64,000 nt of DNA from the NCBI GenBank assembly GCA_034440635.1, contig JAOTON010000972.1:806001-870000 (forward strand). Direction: 5' to 3'. The position numbers and the translations under genes were made by a program. The notes beneath the pieces were generated by a model. That model was not told where the DNA came from. It was given only the letters and a program-made list of their open reading frames with translations, and did not search any database. This document shows, piece after piece, positions 11,847-23,790 of this stretch (the first letter of the stretch is position 1; every line of letters begins with the position of its first letter). The DNA comes from Lepas anatifera. Taxonomy: Eukaryota; Arthropoda; Thecostraca; Lepadidae.

Positions 11847-11911
11847 GGTAGATTCTGAGACCTTATGGTGTCTCAAAATCTACCTCCCCGCCCTCCGCGG
11901 GAAGGGCGGGG
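11847..11911. repeat. Two adjacent hairpins
   Basis: Hairpin 1 (11847-11884) pairs GGTAGATTCTGAGACC with GGTGTCTCAAAATCTACC. Hairpin 2 (11886-11911) pairs CCCCGCCCT with AGGGCGGGG. They are separated by one base. They may be the tip of a MITE or a structured transcript end; no function can be assigned. Confidence 0.5.
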
Positions 11912-12309
11912 GTGGAAAATAATTCTAATATTGAAAAAGTGTATGCCCCAGCATTGAATTGTATAGGAAAAACTTCAATGTGGAGATATCTTTTCTTTAT
12001 TGACTGAAATTTGCTGTAGCTCTCTAATAAAAATCTCTCTAATATTTAAAGAACACAAAGCACAAGCCTTTGGAATTGTGCACACCAAAATACAAAGCTT
12101 CCACATTATTAGTTCATCCGCCATGGCCGTTGCGAATTGCATTGTTTATATACACCTCACGCTACCGACTTGGGTGAAGGGAAACACTGTCAACGCCAGT
12201 CAACGGTTCATAAAGATACTTGTTTTTAAGAGCGCAAAACTAAAGCATAGAACTGCGTGTGATTGAAATAAAAAAGCTGGCTTTCATAGATGTTTGGCGG
12301 AGGTGCTAT
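11912..12309. other. Non-coding stretch, nothing recognised
   Basis: AT-rich sequence without an exon or match to the repeat families listed here. Confidence 0.35.
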
Positions 12310-12395
12310 AATTTGGCAGGTTTTTACTGCCCTCCCCGCCTCCCCATTACAAGAATAGGGGTAGCCAGGACCCTGACAGGAATGAGGTTAACCCG
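12310..12395. mobile_element. Right-end fragment of a TTAA element related to 23791-25020
   Basis: AATAGGGGTAGCCAGGA, CCTGACAGGAAT and a terminal GTTAA match the right end of the 1.2-kb element at 23791-25020 (ATAGGGGTAGCCGGGA, then GACGGAAATAGGGTTAA). Only the end is seen. Confidence 0.5.
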
Positions 12396-12779
12396 CTCAA
12401 TGTTTGGGAAAGCCATGTCGAGTAATGTCTCATCAGGAAGCGGCCAATGGGACTGCCTGCTCGTGCTGGGGGTAATACCGTCAAACACAGATCTACAGGA
12501 TACTAATTAAGACGAGTGGAGCAGTGACGGGGAGGCTGATTATCCCGCGCTGGCTGACGATCCCTGACATGACCAGGGGTGGAGATCAATTTTCATATCA
12601 GGGGGTCCCGGTCTAGTCGGGGCCGCAAGAGTGGATATTTTTCGTAAGAAAATAAAGACACTAAAATTCAGGCAATGCCTATAAATAGCGTATGGAACCC
12701 TATGGTGATAGGATTTTTACACGAGCCAGATCATGACTTCCTCGGAAGGTAAAACCGACATGTATATGCATATGGGAGG

Positions 12780-13410
12780 CCCCATATCAATTCAGGAGGA
12801 TCAGACAAGATAAAGGGCCTCCAAAAAGCTCAGGGGTCCCAGTGTCGACTCACAGTTCCATATCAGCCCATGTGTCTCAAGATAAGCGGCCCCCAGAACA
12901 GCCCAAGGGCCACCTGCGAAACTTTTATCTCAAGATGGACAAATTCAACTCAGGTGGTGCAGACCAGCTCAGGGGTCCGAAAACCACCTGGCAGGCCCCA
13001 TAAAAGTTCAAGAGCCCCGGACCCGACAAGGGGTACACGATGAGCTCAGGGGCTTGTGTCCAAACTCTTAGGGGTCCAGTTTAGCCCAGGGTTCTCAAGA
13101 TCACTGCAGGGGACCCGACCATGTAAAAAGTCCAGACCAACTGCAGGGCCAGCCCAGCTCAAGGGCCCAAACGAGTTGGAGGTCTTAGTCTACTTCAGGG
13201 ACCGCAGACCAGCTTAACTTCATGGGACCCCAAAACTGCTCAGGGGGTGGGGTGGGGGCAAAACCAACGCGAGGGCTCCGCGCCAATTCATAGGCCCAGT
13301 CAAGCTAGGAGGCCCTGAATCAGCTCAAGGAGCGCCAAAACAACTTGGGGCCCCATACCAGCTCAGGGGTCCTGACACCGCTCGGAGACCTTAACACGCG
13401 AAGTTCAGAG
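12780..13410. repeat. Degenerate tandem array around an AGCTCAGGGGTCC core
   Basis: The motif AGCTCAGGGGTCC and close variants (CAGCTCAGGGGTC, AGCTCAGGGGCTT, TGCTCAGGGGGTG) recur roughly every 25-40 bases among GACC/GGCC-rich spacers. The copies are too diverged to give a clean period by eye. No coding potential was seen across it. Confidence 0.55.
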
Positions 13411-13599
13411 GGTCTAAAAGTGCCCTGACATATTGTTTCAAGGTGGCCGGAGAACCATTCGCCGTCAGAATACGCTACCCGGACATCGCTACTCGGAATA
13501 ATGATACGCCAGAACACGCTACTCGGAGAAAGCATGAGCGCGTCAAGTGGTGAACGAATTTCAAAATTGGCCAATTTTTACCCGTAGGCTTTAAAATTC

Positions 13600-14475
13600 A
13601 GACTCATATTTTGAGACCTTCGCAATCGCGCGGTTGCACCAGTTCACCTGCACGGTAGACCAAATGGTGAGGCAATAACGTCATATAATATTGCTAACCA
13701 GGCTAAAATTACTCCACTATATTGAAGATGATCAAGTTCTACATTACATTTTTCCCCTTAAATTGTTTCAAATTCCAATCCTCCCATGATACTTTAGAGA
13801 TGGACAAAGGAGCTAAGCTCAGAAAGCCTATCAAGGAACCATAGATAATACAATAATAACGTCATATAATCGGTTTATATGTCAGTCACCCCAAATAAAG
13901 GTCAAGGTTACATGTCAAGGCAAATTAACCCAGTGTTCCGGAGAGATGGCATTGCTCAGTATAACGTATGCTTTGCTGTGACTTCATAGTTACGATTACT
14001 CACTGTCAAGGTCGATGTCACTGGTCAAGGTAAAAGGCTTTTTCAAGGCCAAACCCTCATTTCCGGCTGAAATGCTGCTACAGTGCCAGTTATATTGTAC
14101 GTTAGTGGGAGTAGGTTTTGTTAATAATAGGTCATTAACCTTGAATGACCTTGACCTCAAACTTTCGGAGGACATTGAGTGGGACCTTTTCTCTATGACC
14201 TTAGTTCACTTGCAGTGTATTACCGCTTTTTCTGCATAATCACGGAATTTCCCCATAGGTTTCCAGCACGGTTCATGACCTTTACAACCTCATTCGACCT
14301 TAAAGATACTGAGCTAGGTCAGTGAATTTAGCTATAACGTAGATCACCAGCGCCCTCACGCACCTCCCAACGGGTGATTTCTAACCCTCTTGGTTTCTGA
14401 AATCTCAGGGGGGTGGGCACTCCAGGTCCCTCCACTGCACGTTGACGCCAGACCCCTCTCTACTGCGCGTGTTAA
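13600..14475. mobile_element. AGGTCA-rich TTAA element, partial
   Basis: The block at 13610-13690 is an inverted match to 51240-51310 and 61450-61530 (GCGCGATTGC and GTCACC..GGTC blocks). AGGTCA-type hexamers recur (for example 13898, 14143). The right end CTACTGCGCGTG is followed by TTAA at 14472-14475, matching other members. The left end was not located. Confidence 0.55.
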
Positions 14476-15084
14476 GGTAAGAGTACATGACCCAAGACTA
14501 ACTCACGTATCCTCTGTGAAAGGCCGACTAAGGGTGCTGCTTAGTTCAGCTGAGGGACCTTAGACCATCTCGGGGGCCCGTACACTTCCTGACGCAGAGT
14601 CATGACGGAAACCCGTGGCGCCGCCCCTAGTCCTCGGCTCCTTTACAAAGAAGTGGAAAGGGACATATAGGTCAAATTATGACTCGGCCGATCCCACAAA
14701 TGCCGCAAATTGAACCCTTATTGCTTAAGGGTTGGAAAATATTTCGTGAGAGCAGAAGCTATAGGACCCGGGCTGACCCCCCAGGTTCTCTCTATTTCCA
14801 AATCAGGGGGTCCTGACCCCCCAACCCCCGGGATCTCCACCTATGGACATGACGCTGAAATTGGGCGTGCAAGGAACGTCAATGTGACAGTGCATCATGA
14901 TATACCCCCTGGGAGGGAAGCATGATGTAGGTATGTACCTACCTGGGGTGAGGGGAGAAATAACCTAGTGCTCCGGTACAAACAGTGCGGAATACGGCTA
15001 AGTTAGAACAGGCTATTGGTACCACGTGTCCATATTGCTATCATTCCAGACATTTCCCGAACTCAGTCGCCGATTCTTTTCCAG
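14476..15084. other. Sequence upstream of the first channel exon seen
   Basis: No preceding coding exon could be recognised. A polypyrimidine-containing acceptor (ATTCTTTTCCAG, ending at 15084) leads into the exon at 15085. If the gene has further 5' exons they lie farther upstream or were missed. Confidence 0.4.
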
Positions 15085-15152
15085 ATACCCCGACCGTGGT
15101 GTACTTTCACGTGACCGTGCTCACACTGGACTCCATCAATGAGGAGTCGATG
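15085..15152 (+). CDS. Cys-loop chloride channel, exon A (68 bp): beta-strand region before loop D
   Basis: Internal exon of a Cys-loop ligand-gated anion channel. It reads PTVVYFHVTV then LTLDSINEESM, the conserved V-x-V...SI-x-SINE--M pattern of the extracellular domain. The acceptor is TTCTTTTCCAG/AT and the donor is ATG/GTAAGT. It enters in phase 1 and leaves in phase 0, joining 38909 without disturbing the frame. The length, 68 bp, equals that of the homologous exon in vertebrate GABA-A and glycine receptor genes. The donor is followed within 10 bases by a long (GA)n tract. The three visible exons encode about 127 residues of an expected 400-500. Confidence 0.9.
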
Positions 15153-15158
15153 GTAAGT

Positions 15159-16254
<1,096 letters not shown>

Positions 16255-16314
<60 letters not shown>
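16255..16314. repeat. (AT)n microsatellite
   Basis: About 30 AT units. It lies within about 30 bases of the 3' terminus of the left arm of the PLE pair. Confidence 0.97.
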
Positions 16315-16317
<3 letters not shown>

Positions 16318-16340
16318 AGTACTTCGGCAATATATCTTCG

Positions 16341-17580
16341 TTTAGACAATGACGATTAAAGTTAATAGATGAGGCACATTTTGAGAGCTTCTTTTGTTGT
16401 TTTTCTATTTTTCGTATCAAGAGTCTTTATCAGGCGGTGTTTGGTAAATCAATGATCCAAAATTCATGAATTCCGACTAGTTTCACTGTATTCAAACAAT
16501 TATTTTCAAGGACTGGACGTCGCTGTTCACAGTTCAAATATTCATATTTGAAAATTAGATTGATTAGAATGAGCTAAAAACTAGGACACATTCATGAGGC
16601 AATGACAAACGTTAACAAGTCACAATGGAATCATACAAGAATAATGTTTTAAACAAATCATTTACTAACTAGGTACAAGTCATTTTAAATCGACATTTAA
16701 TACAAGGACTATGTTTTACTCAGCTATACATGAGCATTTTAAGCAGATTCACAACACATTACACTGACGATGCATAAATACAATACAATACAGTATACTT
16801 GTTAAATCGTTCATGTGATGCTATCATTTACCCCCACAATGGTGCTTGTGAGTGTTAATCTGCATGTTTAGTGAGGGCTTATGTTCGTGGATGTGGAGTG
16901 CCTCGAGAACTGCTAGTTTGCGTGTGTCATCTGTGGATGTGATAATGCATGTGTTCTGGACTAGTATTTTGCGTGTTAGCTCAGTGTTGTGTTCATCATG
17001 CATGTGTTGTTTGATTGCTTTGTGTTGTAGATGCATAGTGAGCCGTCAACAGAGTCGTTGTTGTGATGCCAATGTAGTAATCTGCTTGAGGTCTGCAACC
17101 CTCGAGTGGGCATGTGAATTTATATACTACATTGGTGCACTTCAACAGCTCCGCCTCGACTGGCTTGTTGGACATGACTAGGTTGCGTGTCTTTTTGTCG
17201 AGTAGTAGATGTGGAGTTCTAGACGTTCGCCTTCTAAACATTTTATGTTTCGGCGTACCATGTCCTGTAGAACTCTCTCGTCAGTTTTGTATGCAGCCAC
17301 CGGTACCGGGTTCAAGTCTCGGCGGAGCCTCTGAATAAGTCGATCTGATCCCCAAAATCCCTTCCAACAGGGTTAGAGTTGGCGACGCCGTATGACCCTG
17401 GCAGTTGGTGCGTCGCTAAACCCCAAAATTTTTTAATATTATTCAGTTTTGTATGCGTCGCTCATGTGGTTCCTGTAGAAGATGTGGTGTGTTGTCTTAC
17501 TAGTGTGTTTTGCTGTTTCTGTGCGGTCTAGTTGGCGTTTGATTTCGTGGTCTACCTCATGATTTGTGCATGATTTGTGT
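16341..17580 (-). pseudogene. PLE copy A, left arm: GIY-YIG endonuclease and 3' end
   Basis: On the minus strand, 17241-17075 reads VVYKFTCPLEGC then a YYIGIT core, the GIY-YIG nuclease signature of Penelope-like elements. The segment downstream, to 16824, reads DEHNTELTRKIL and ends HHCGGK. The two parts are in different frames, so at least one frameshift is present. The upstream linker (17457-17580) matches 19650-19770. A 5'-truncated SINE interrupts it at 17295. There is no RT domain in this copy. The 3' half of the arm is repeated in inverted orientation at 17585-18316. Confidence 0.75.
17295..17443 (+). repeat. SINE family 1, 5'-truncated, inside PLE copy A
   Basis: It starts within the tRNA-like region (box B GGGTTCAAGTC) and keeps the full body with GTTGGTGCGTCGCTAAACCCC. 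It is flanked by the 13-bp duplication CAGTTTTGTATGC (17282-17294 and 17444-17456). Confidence 0.9.
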
Positions 17581-17584
17581 ATAT

Positions 17585-18313
17585 AGTTCTCGAGGCACTC
17601 CACATCCACGAACATAAGCCCTCACTAAACATGCAGATTAACACGCATCAAGCACTCACATTGTGGGAGGTAAATTGATAGCATCGCATTGAACTTGATT
17701 TTGCAAGCAATGTATACTGTGATTTGTATTGTATTTATGCTTCGTCAGTGTTAATTGTGTTGGTCATTCAGCGCCGGTTCAGGCCCGGCGGCTTCCGAAC
17801 GGGCAAGCTGGCTCCCGAGAAACCCTTCCAACAGGGAAATAGTTGGCGACGCCATATGCCCCAGTTGTCGATAAGCCCAAAATATTATTATGTGTTGTGA
17901 ATATGCTTAAAATGCTTCATGTATAGCTGAGTAAAACATAGTCTCTTGTATGAAACGTCTGATTTAAAATGACTTGTACCTATTTAGTAAGTGATTGTTT
18001 AAAACATTATTCTTGTATGATTCCATTGTGACTTGTTAACGTTTGCCATTGCCTCGTGGAAGTGTCCTAGTTTTTTTAGCTCATTCTAATCAATCTAATT
18101 TTCAAATATGAATATTTGAACTGTGAGCAGCGACGTCCAGTTGCTGAAAATAATTGTTTGAATACAGTTGAAACTAGTTGGAATTGCATGAATTTTGGAT
18201 CATTGATTTAGCAAACATCACCTGATATAAGACCCTTGATGCGAAAAATAGAAAAACAACAAAAGAAGCTCTCAAAATGTGACTCATCTATTAATTTTAA
18301 TGGTCATTGTCTA

Positions 18314-18316
<3 letters not shown>
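17585..18316 (+). mobile_element. PLE copy A, right arm (inverted copy of the 3' end)
   Basis: This segment is the reverse complement of 16341-16910 or so, from AGTTCTCGAGGCACTCC to ATTGTCTAAAC. Together with the left arm it makes a hairpin with arms of roughly 600-700 bp. It abuts an (AT)n tract at 18317. A SINE-like insert (17762-17888) interrupts it. The identity looks high but with many substitutions and small indels. Confidence 0.75.
17762..17888 (+). repeat. SINE family 1 variant, 5'-truncated
   Basis: It contains AACCCTTCCAACAGGG and TAGTTGGCGACGCCATATG, matching the family 1 body, and ends in (ATT)n. The inverted arm at 16750-16780 lacks it, giving an empty site. A short TGTGTTG duplication flanks it. 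Confidence 0.65.

Positions 18317-18376
<60 letters not shown>
18317..18376. repeat. (AT)n microsatellite at the PLE right-arm terminus
   Basis: Thirty AT units follow the last matched PLE base directly. Confidence 0.97.
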
Positions 18377-18380
<4 letters not shown>

Positions 18381-18394
18381 TCCCTTTCTCTCTT

Positions 18395-18563
<169 letters not shown>

Positions 18564-18779
18564 TTTCCTCAAAGTTGTTTGCTTTCACATAACTGAAAAT
18601 ATTCAGAAATAATTCCTGCGCACTATCTTGGTATGTGAGCACACCATGAGCGCTTCATCTTCAATCCCGCTTCTCATGCTACGCATACCTTGATGCAACG
18701 AAACTGATCGCTGGGACCCTGAAGCAGACAACGGACTGCAGTAAATGGCGTGCAATTCACTTCTGTGAACTTTGTGTGT

Positions 18780-19152
18780 TGAAGTGCGCATGCGTAACTG
18801 ACTCCCCAGGAGGGAGTCAGCTACACCCCTAATAGTAAATGCAGCATTTTTGGGGGGGTTCAGTGAGAGCTCACCAGAGTAAAACTTTTAATATTGCAAA
18901 AACACCCCATTCCCTGACATTTGAAATTTCAAGGGAGTTCTGTGTTCAGGAGTCAGGGGTCATTATATACATCCAGGGAGTAAATAGGGGTATTTAAATG
19001 TTTCCAAGGTGGTCTGCAATACTATGATTCTCCTAAGAGGACTCCTTAACTCCCAGAATCCTCGTGATCGGTTACGGAACCATTTTGGGGTGAGTGGGGA
19101 GTCCTGAACCCCGGGAGTCAAAACTTTTAAGGAGCCAAAATTTTTATCAGTG
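18780..19152. mobile_element. Possible MITE rich in GACTCC/GGAGTC
   Basis: It ends AAAATTTTTATCAGTG at 19152; read inverted this is CACTGATAAAAATTTT, similar to the ends CACTGAGAAAAAACAC (27400, minus) and CACAGAGAGAAAAATT (43358). ACTCC/GGAGT pentamers recur through it. The left end was not fixed. Confidence 0.4.
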
Positions 19153-19489
19153 CATAAAACATATAAAAAGAAAGTTGTAGGAATGATCCAGGACTCTAAA
19201 AAATATGATAAAATAGAAGACAGAAAAAACGCAAACAGACTTCAAACCCACCCGACGGCAAAAAAGCCAAAAAAGCTAAAATATAAAATCATAAGACGAA
19301 GGCAGCCTAAAAAGCCAGTCCAGAAACTAAAAGGTCCAAACCCTTAAAAAAGCCCAATAAAGGCTAAGACAAGGTAAAGATAAAGATAAAAAGCGTGGGA
19401 TAAGGTAAACGCAACGTTTCCGTCCTTGACCGTTGTCAGGCGAGGAGTGCAAGGTGGAGGTAGCTGGGGGCCTGAGGTAAACTTTTTCC

Positions 19490-20396
19490 CTGAATTTATA
19501 TACTACATTGGTGCACTTCAAGGACTCCACCTCGACTGGCTTGTTCGACATGACTAGGTTGCGCGTCTCTCGCCGCGTAGTAGATAGTTCTAAACATTCG
19601 CCTTCTAGACATCTTACGTTTCGGTGTAGCATGTCTTGCAGAACTCTCATCTGTTTTATATGCATAGCTCATGCAGTTACCATAGTATATGTGGCGTGTA
19701 TCGTTCTTCGAGTGGGTTTTGCCGTGTCTGTGCGGTCCAGTTGGCGTTTGATTTCTAGGTCTAATTCATGGTTGGTGAACCTGTCGTTGACTAAAGTTGA
19801 TTAGATCGGTTAAAGGCTTCCTGCATTTACTCTTTTGTGGAACTGTGGCGAATAGCCCTACGTATGAATGCACTGGTCACTCCATGTTTGCAGCGGTCAG
19901 AGTATTAACTGATGGCGTTCATAGTGTTTCATTGTTGGTTTTCGGTACACTCCAGTTTCGAACAGCTTCGAACTTTGCCCCTGAGGCCTGAACAACCTTG
20001 TGCAAAAATGAAAGCGAGTTGTTATGACTTAAGTTCGTACGTGAACTTTAAAACGGAGTTGTTTCAAACTTGTCAATGAGTCGTTTTAGTTGGTTAGTTT
20101 CCCTGATTTCCAGGCATATTTCATCTACATATCGTGTGATCCCGAATGGTGAGGTGTCCGCATCCTTGAGTACCTTGTTTTCCAAGTGAGTCATATAGAA
20201 ATTGGCAAATAACAGCCCTAGGGCAGAGCCCATCGCGACCTCGTCCTTTTGAAGGCAGAGTTTTCCATCCAGGGCGCGGAAAGGAGACTCTGACGTGCAG
20301 GCTTTTAGAAGGTCATGGAGTAGCTTGTGGTATTTTTGGGGATGGAATTCCACTAGTGTGGGTGTTCAGATCCTCATTTATTATGATATATGCATA

Positions 20397-20398
<2 letters not shown>
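19490..20398 (-). pseudogene. PLE copy B: RT fragment and linker, endonuclease truncated
   Basis: Minus-strand 20353-20048 reads a PLE reverse transcriptase segment: VAMGSALGLLFANFYM is the RT palm region, and TRYVDEICL aligns with the catalytic YxDD box, whose last Asp is Glu here. The linker (about 19770-19500) reads SNKPVEVESLKCTNVVYKF, matching copy A, then diverges before the YIG core. The 5' end abuts the (AT)n tract at 20400. The frame breaks between RT and linker mark it as dead. Confidence 0.75.

Positions 20399-20399
<1 letters not shown>

Positions 20400-20445
<46 letters not shown>
20400..20445. repeat. (AT)n microsatellite at the 5' break of PLE copy B
   Basis: About 23 AT units directly next to the truncated RT segment. 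Confidence 0.96.
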
Positions 20446-20448
<3 letters not shown>

Positions 20449-21180
20449 ATCCTCATCGTTAACTATGAAAAACACGCCATTTACGGGAGTTCGACGGGCC
20501 ATCTGTCTACTCATCTCAGGCCCGGAAACCCGGGCCGCTGGCACGCCGCCAGCTGTCCAAATGTGGCACGCATTTAGGTGACCTTGACCGCCGCAGTGAT
20601 ATCCGAACCAAACAGTTAGGGCCTTCACAGTAAGGAGCTAGATCCTGAAATCTAGACCTTTAAATTAAGCAGAGAGCTAACCACCCAATAGGACCATCGT
20701 GGCTCTATTTTCCTAGGATTGCACCACTCCGAATCAATACTAGAGCGGATTAAAACCGTTTTATGCATCGGTCGTAGATTCGAAGAACTCCTACATTTAA
20801 CCATGGCCTTCCTTACAAGTTTGTCTTACCCTAGTAACACCTGAGTCGCCCTTCTGATTCTCCGCTGTCCCGAGGGCAGAACAGGGTCAACTACCAGAAC
20901 GATACCGTCTGGCTGGAGATTCTTTGAGTCTGCCCCTGCCTTTGACGCGTCTGCAGCGTTGGCAAAAACTCCTGCCGGAACCTGACTCAGAATGTGTAAC
21001 GGGTTACATTTTTAACTAGTTCCCGGTTGTTCTGGAGAGGTAAAACAAAACCTTAAAACCAAACATCCTACCAAAAAATCCTTCTGGGTCTTCCTCAACA
21101 CCGTCTACTGAAGAAAATTAGCATCCAGAACACGTGGCATGATATGAGCCAGACTGCCAGGGATGGTCTCGTGCCTACCA
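20446..21180. other. Intron sequence, nothing recognised
   Basis: No exon or repeat was identified with confidence. Confidence 0.35.
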
Positions 21181-21560
21181 CACTGGGAGAAAAAATCACC
21201 CCAATATCTAGCGTAAACCGGCGCAATTTTTAACACCTCGTTTCAGCGTGCCAGTACTCTAGTTCGTGGATGATTGACACTCCATCTAAGAGGTTTCTGC
21301 TCCTCGCTACATTGGAGTGAATCTTCCCTAATATGAGCGTACAGTCACTTTGGGGGAGTAATGTCACTCCCTATTGTGTGCTTACATATACCGCTCACTC
21401 CGCCAAAAAGAGTATTCAAAATATAGAGTAAAGCCAAAAGGGGGAGTGATGGTGCAAAAACCACCCCCCTCTTTTGGAGTAACTTTGATTTACTCTACCA
21501 TGGAGTATGTTCACTCTCGAAACCAGACAGGAAGGCACGGTCACGTGACATCAAAACAAT
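21181..21560. mobile_element. Possible MITE rich in GGAGTGA/TCACTCC
   Basis: It starts CACTGGGAGAAAAAATCAC. The motifs TCACTCC, GGAGTGA and GGAGTAA recur at 21310-21520. The opening resembles the ends at 27400 (minus strand) and 43358. The second terminus is uncertain. Confidence 0.4.
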
Positions 21561-21860
21561 TTCATGCTAGCTGATGATTGAACCTCCTATTCCGGAGAGA
21601 TTCAAACGGGAAAAGTAAAAAGCGTAAACGTAAAGGATGCAGTTCGATGTAATTTTAGCAATGCCACCAGCGGAGACTATTCTAGTGCACTGAATTTTCA
21701 CCGACGCTTTATAAAAAACTTGACCTTGGAAAAGTAGTATTTGCATAGAAATAATATGCGGAACGGTGGAAAAGATATATATTCCGACGGTTTTCTACCA
21801 TACTCTGCGACGGTGGGCCGCCCAAATTTAAGGGGGGGCACCATGAGCTTTTCAACCCAT

Positions 21861-22303
21861 AGGCGGATGCAGTGGGAAAGGGGAGGGAGCACGTGCCCCC
21901 GATCGACCTCTCGGCGCCCCCCCGAAAGGTCAATGACGCCCCCCTGAAATGTCGCTTCCCCCAGTATGCGAAAATCGGCGCCCACCGATAAAATTTTGCG
22001 CCCATCTAATAATAATTGTTGGGGTTTAACGACGCACCAACTGCCAGGGTCATACGGCGTCGCCAACTCTCACCCTGTTGTAAGGGATTTTGGGGATCAG
22101 ATCGACTTATCCAGAGGCTCCGCCGGGACTTGAACCCGGGACCGGTGGCTTAGAAGACAAGGGTGCTATCCACTAAGCCACCTCATCACCTTGCGCCCAT
22201 CTGATAGGTTTTGCTGGTCAAAAGTGGCGCTTCCCTCCCCGGGCCGGATGGCGCCCACCCGGGAAGGTGCCCCCCTGATCGGCAGTCCTGGATCCGCCCT
22301 ACG
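21861..22303. mobile_element. hAT-like MITE, 443 bp including a nested SINE
   Basis: Its ends AGGCGGATGCAG and CTGGATCCGCCCTACG are inverted repeats, flanked by TTTCAACCCAT on both sides (21850-21860 and 22304-22314). The interior has GTGGGCGC/GCGCCCAC and GTGCCCCC blocks shared with 11138-11304 and 22610-22810. A family 1 SINE is nested at 22008-22190. Confidence 0.8.
22008..22190 (-). repeat. tRNA-derived SINE, family 1, full length and best preserved
   Basis: On the minus strand it reads a tRNA-like head (GGCTTAGTGGATAGCACC box A; GGGTTCAAGTCCCGG box B; CTTCTAA loop), the body TTGGCGACGCCGTATGACC, the tail GTTGGTGCGTCGTTAAACCC and a terminal (ATT)n. A perfect 12-bp duplication TTGCGCCCATCT flanks it (21996-22007 and 22191-22202). 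Box A and box B imply RNA polymerase III transcription. The head most resembles tRNA-Arg(TCT), by inference from the loop. Confidence 0.93.
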
Positions 22304-22609
22304 TTTCAACCCATTTCTTTCCAGTCAACGCCATTGGGTTATTGTTAAAATTTATGATTTAAGGGAGGGCACCGTGCCCCGGTGCCCCCCAGTTCCGCCG
22401 CCAGTGACCATACTCCTGTCATCTTATAATCGAGCAAAAGTAAAAATGTCCGGAGCAGCGACGGATTCAACTTCCAAGGGGAGGAGAGTGAATAGAAAAT
22501 TACCCACTCCTCCCCGCCCCCATTGGCAGACGCAGAGGGGCCTTGGGCGGTTTCAGGATTGCCGATCGGGTGGGGGTGGGGGCACCACCCGGACCAGGGG
22601 ATGTCACTT

Positions 22610-22810
22610 TTGACCGGCAAAACTTATCAGGTGGGCGCAAAATCATATCCGTGGGCACGGATTTTTGCATCAATGGGGGGGTTGGGGTGGGAAGTGACGC
22701 TTCAGGGGATACCATTGGCCTTCCAAGGTGACGCCGTAATCATTTCTGGGGGCGACGAGGGTTGATGGGCGGCACCTGCCGTCCTGGATCCGCGTACGGA
22801 GGGGGCAGGG
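22610..22810. mobile_element. MITE fragment of the GTGGGCGCAAAAT family
   Basis: The blocks GGTGGGCGCAAAATC, GGGAAGTGACGCTTCAGGGG, TGGGGGCGACGAGGGTTGATG and CTGGATCCGCG match the family at 11138-11304 and, inverted, 21861-22303. No target duplication was found. Confidence 0.55.
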
Positions 22811-22871
22811 GCCATGCCCCCAAAATGGCAAAATTTTTACCAATCTTTTAACAATACTATAGTATTTTTGT

Positions 22872-22930
<59 letters not shown>
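22872..22930. repeat. (AC)n(AT)n compound microsatellite
   Basis: Seven AC-type units lead into about 22 AT units. Confidence 0.95.
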
Positions 22931-22933
<3 letters not shown>

Positions 22934-23285
22934 TTTTGTACATATAGTTTATTTGTACATATTTATGAGTTCTAGTGGTGTTTATGGGCATCCGAAAAGT
23001 GCACGGTAATCAGATTCCCGAACACTTTCTGAGGCTAATACTCCCAAAAGTTGTGATCTAATCAAGGTCAAAGTTTTCATATTCGGCTTCAGGACCAATT
23101 AGAACCCCGTAAGCCCATTTCAAAGAAAATCGACTGGGCACCGTGTAGAACCCGGTCGATTTGTGATGGAATTGCCCTAATTAAGTTTGAATGTTTTAAA
23201 TAAAAATACAAATTAGAAATCAGTTTTCACCCAAGAATGCATGAAATACAGGCAGACGCTATTACAAATGCATATTCATTTACTA

Positions 23286-23660
23286 TTACAAAGAATCAGT
23301 AGAAATCGCGACACAAACAAACCACAGCAAAACCACAGGGAAAATCGTACAGTCTGGCGCCTGTTCTCTGGCATCCACATCACCTGAGATCAAACACCTG
23401 ATCTCCGAGGAGTCTATATCACTCGATGAACCAACGGCACGGGTTTTGCTGGCACTTTTGTTCCGTCCTGTATTCCAAGTATCAGTGCTTGTACATAGTG
23501 ACCGATGATTTTGCTCCACGGTGAAAACTTGGAGTTGAACACCGTTGTCGGCGAAGGTAGCCACCTCCATTTTCCCCGCATAGACCGCACGACCCACGAG
23601 TTTCAAGCCAGTCTTGTCCTCCACGGTTTTTTGCCCGAGAGACAGCTCACCCAGATGCAG
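23286..23660 (-). CDS. Unidentified exon-like open frame
   Basis: On the minus strand a frame of at least 112 codons reads GQKTVEDKTGLKLVGRAVYA, then KMEVATFADNGVQLQVF, a Ser/Asp-rich stretch, and a hydrophobic tail FPVVLLWFVCVAI before the stop. Upstream, TATTTTATTCCAG at about 23678-23690 could act as an acceptor, although the frame directly after it is broken by a stop. The mix looks more coding than random AT-rich sequence, but I recognise no family. It lies in channel intron 1 on the opposite strand. It could be a nested gene exon, a transposon remnant or chance. Confidence 0.25.
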   Translation of the reverse strand: MHLGELSLGQKTVEDKTGLKLVGRAVYAGKMEVATFADNGVQLQVFTVEQNHRSLCTSTDTWNTGRNKSASKTRAVGSSSDIDSSEIRCLISGDVDAREQAPDCTIFPVVLLWFVCVAISTDSL

Positions 23661-23790
23661 GGATAGCTGGGGTTATATTTCCCTGGAATAAAATAGACAA
23701 AAAAATAGATTCAATTCGGTGGCTGGACCAGCTTTATTCAACATAAAACATATGTGCGTGATATTCAGTTGATTTGGAGTTCTATTTTAA

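Noticed and set aside
19150..19347. Lys-rich 65-codon frame
   Set aside because: A-rich sequence next to a possible MITE end and the PLE tail; no homology recognised, composition alone explains it.
22130..22190. tRNA gene on the minus strand
   Set aside because: The tRNA-like boxes are the head of a SINE with body, tail and target duplications; the same holds for 10632-10811, 33049-33228 and 59283-59462.
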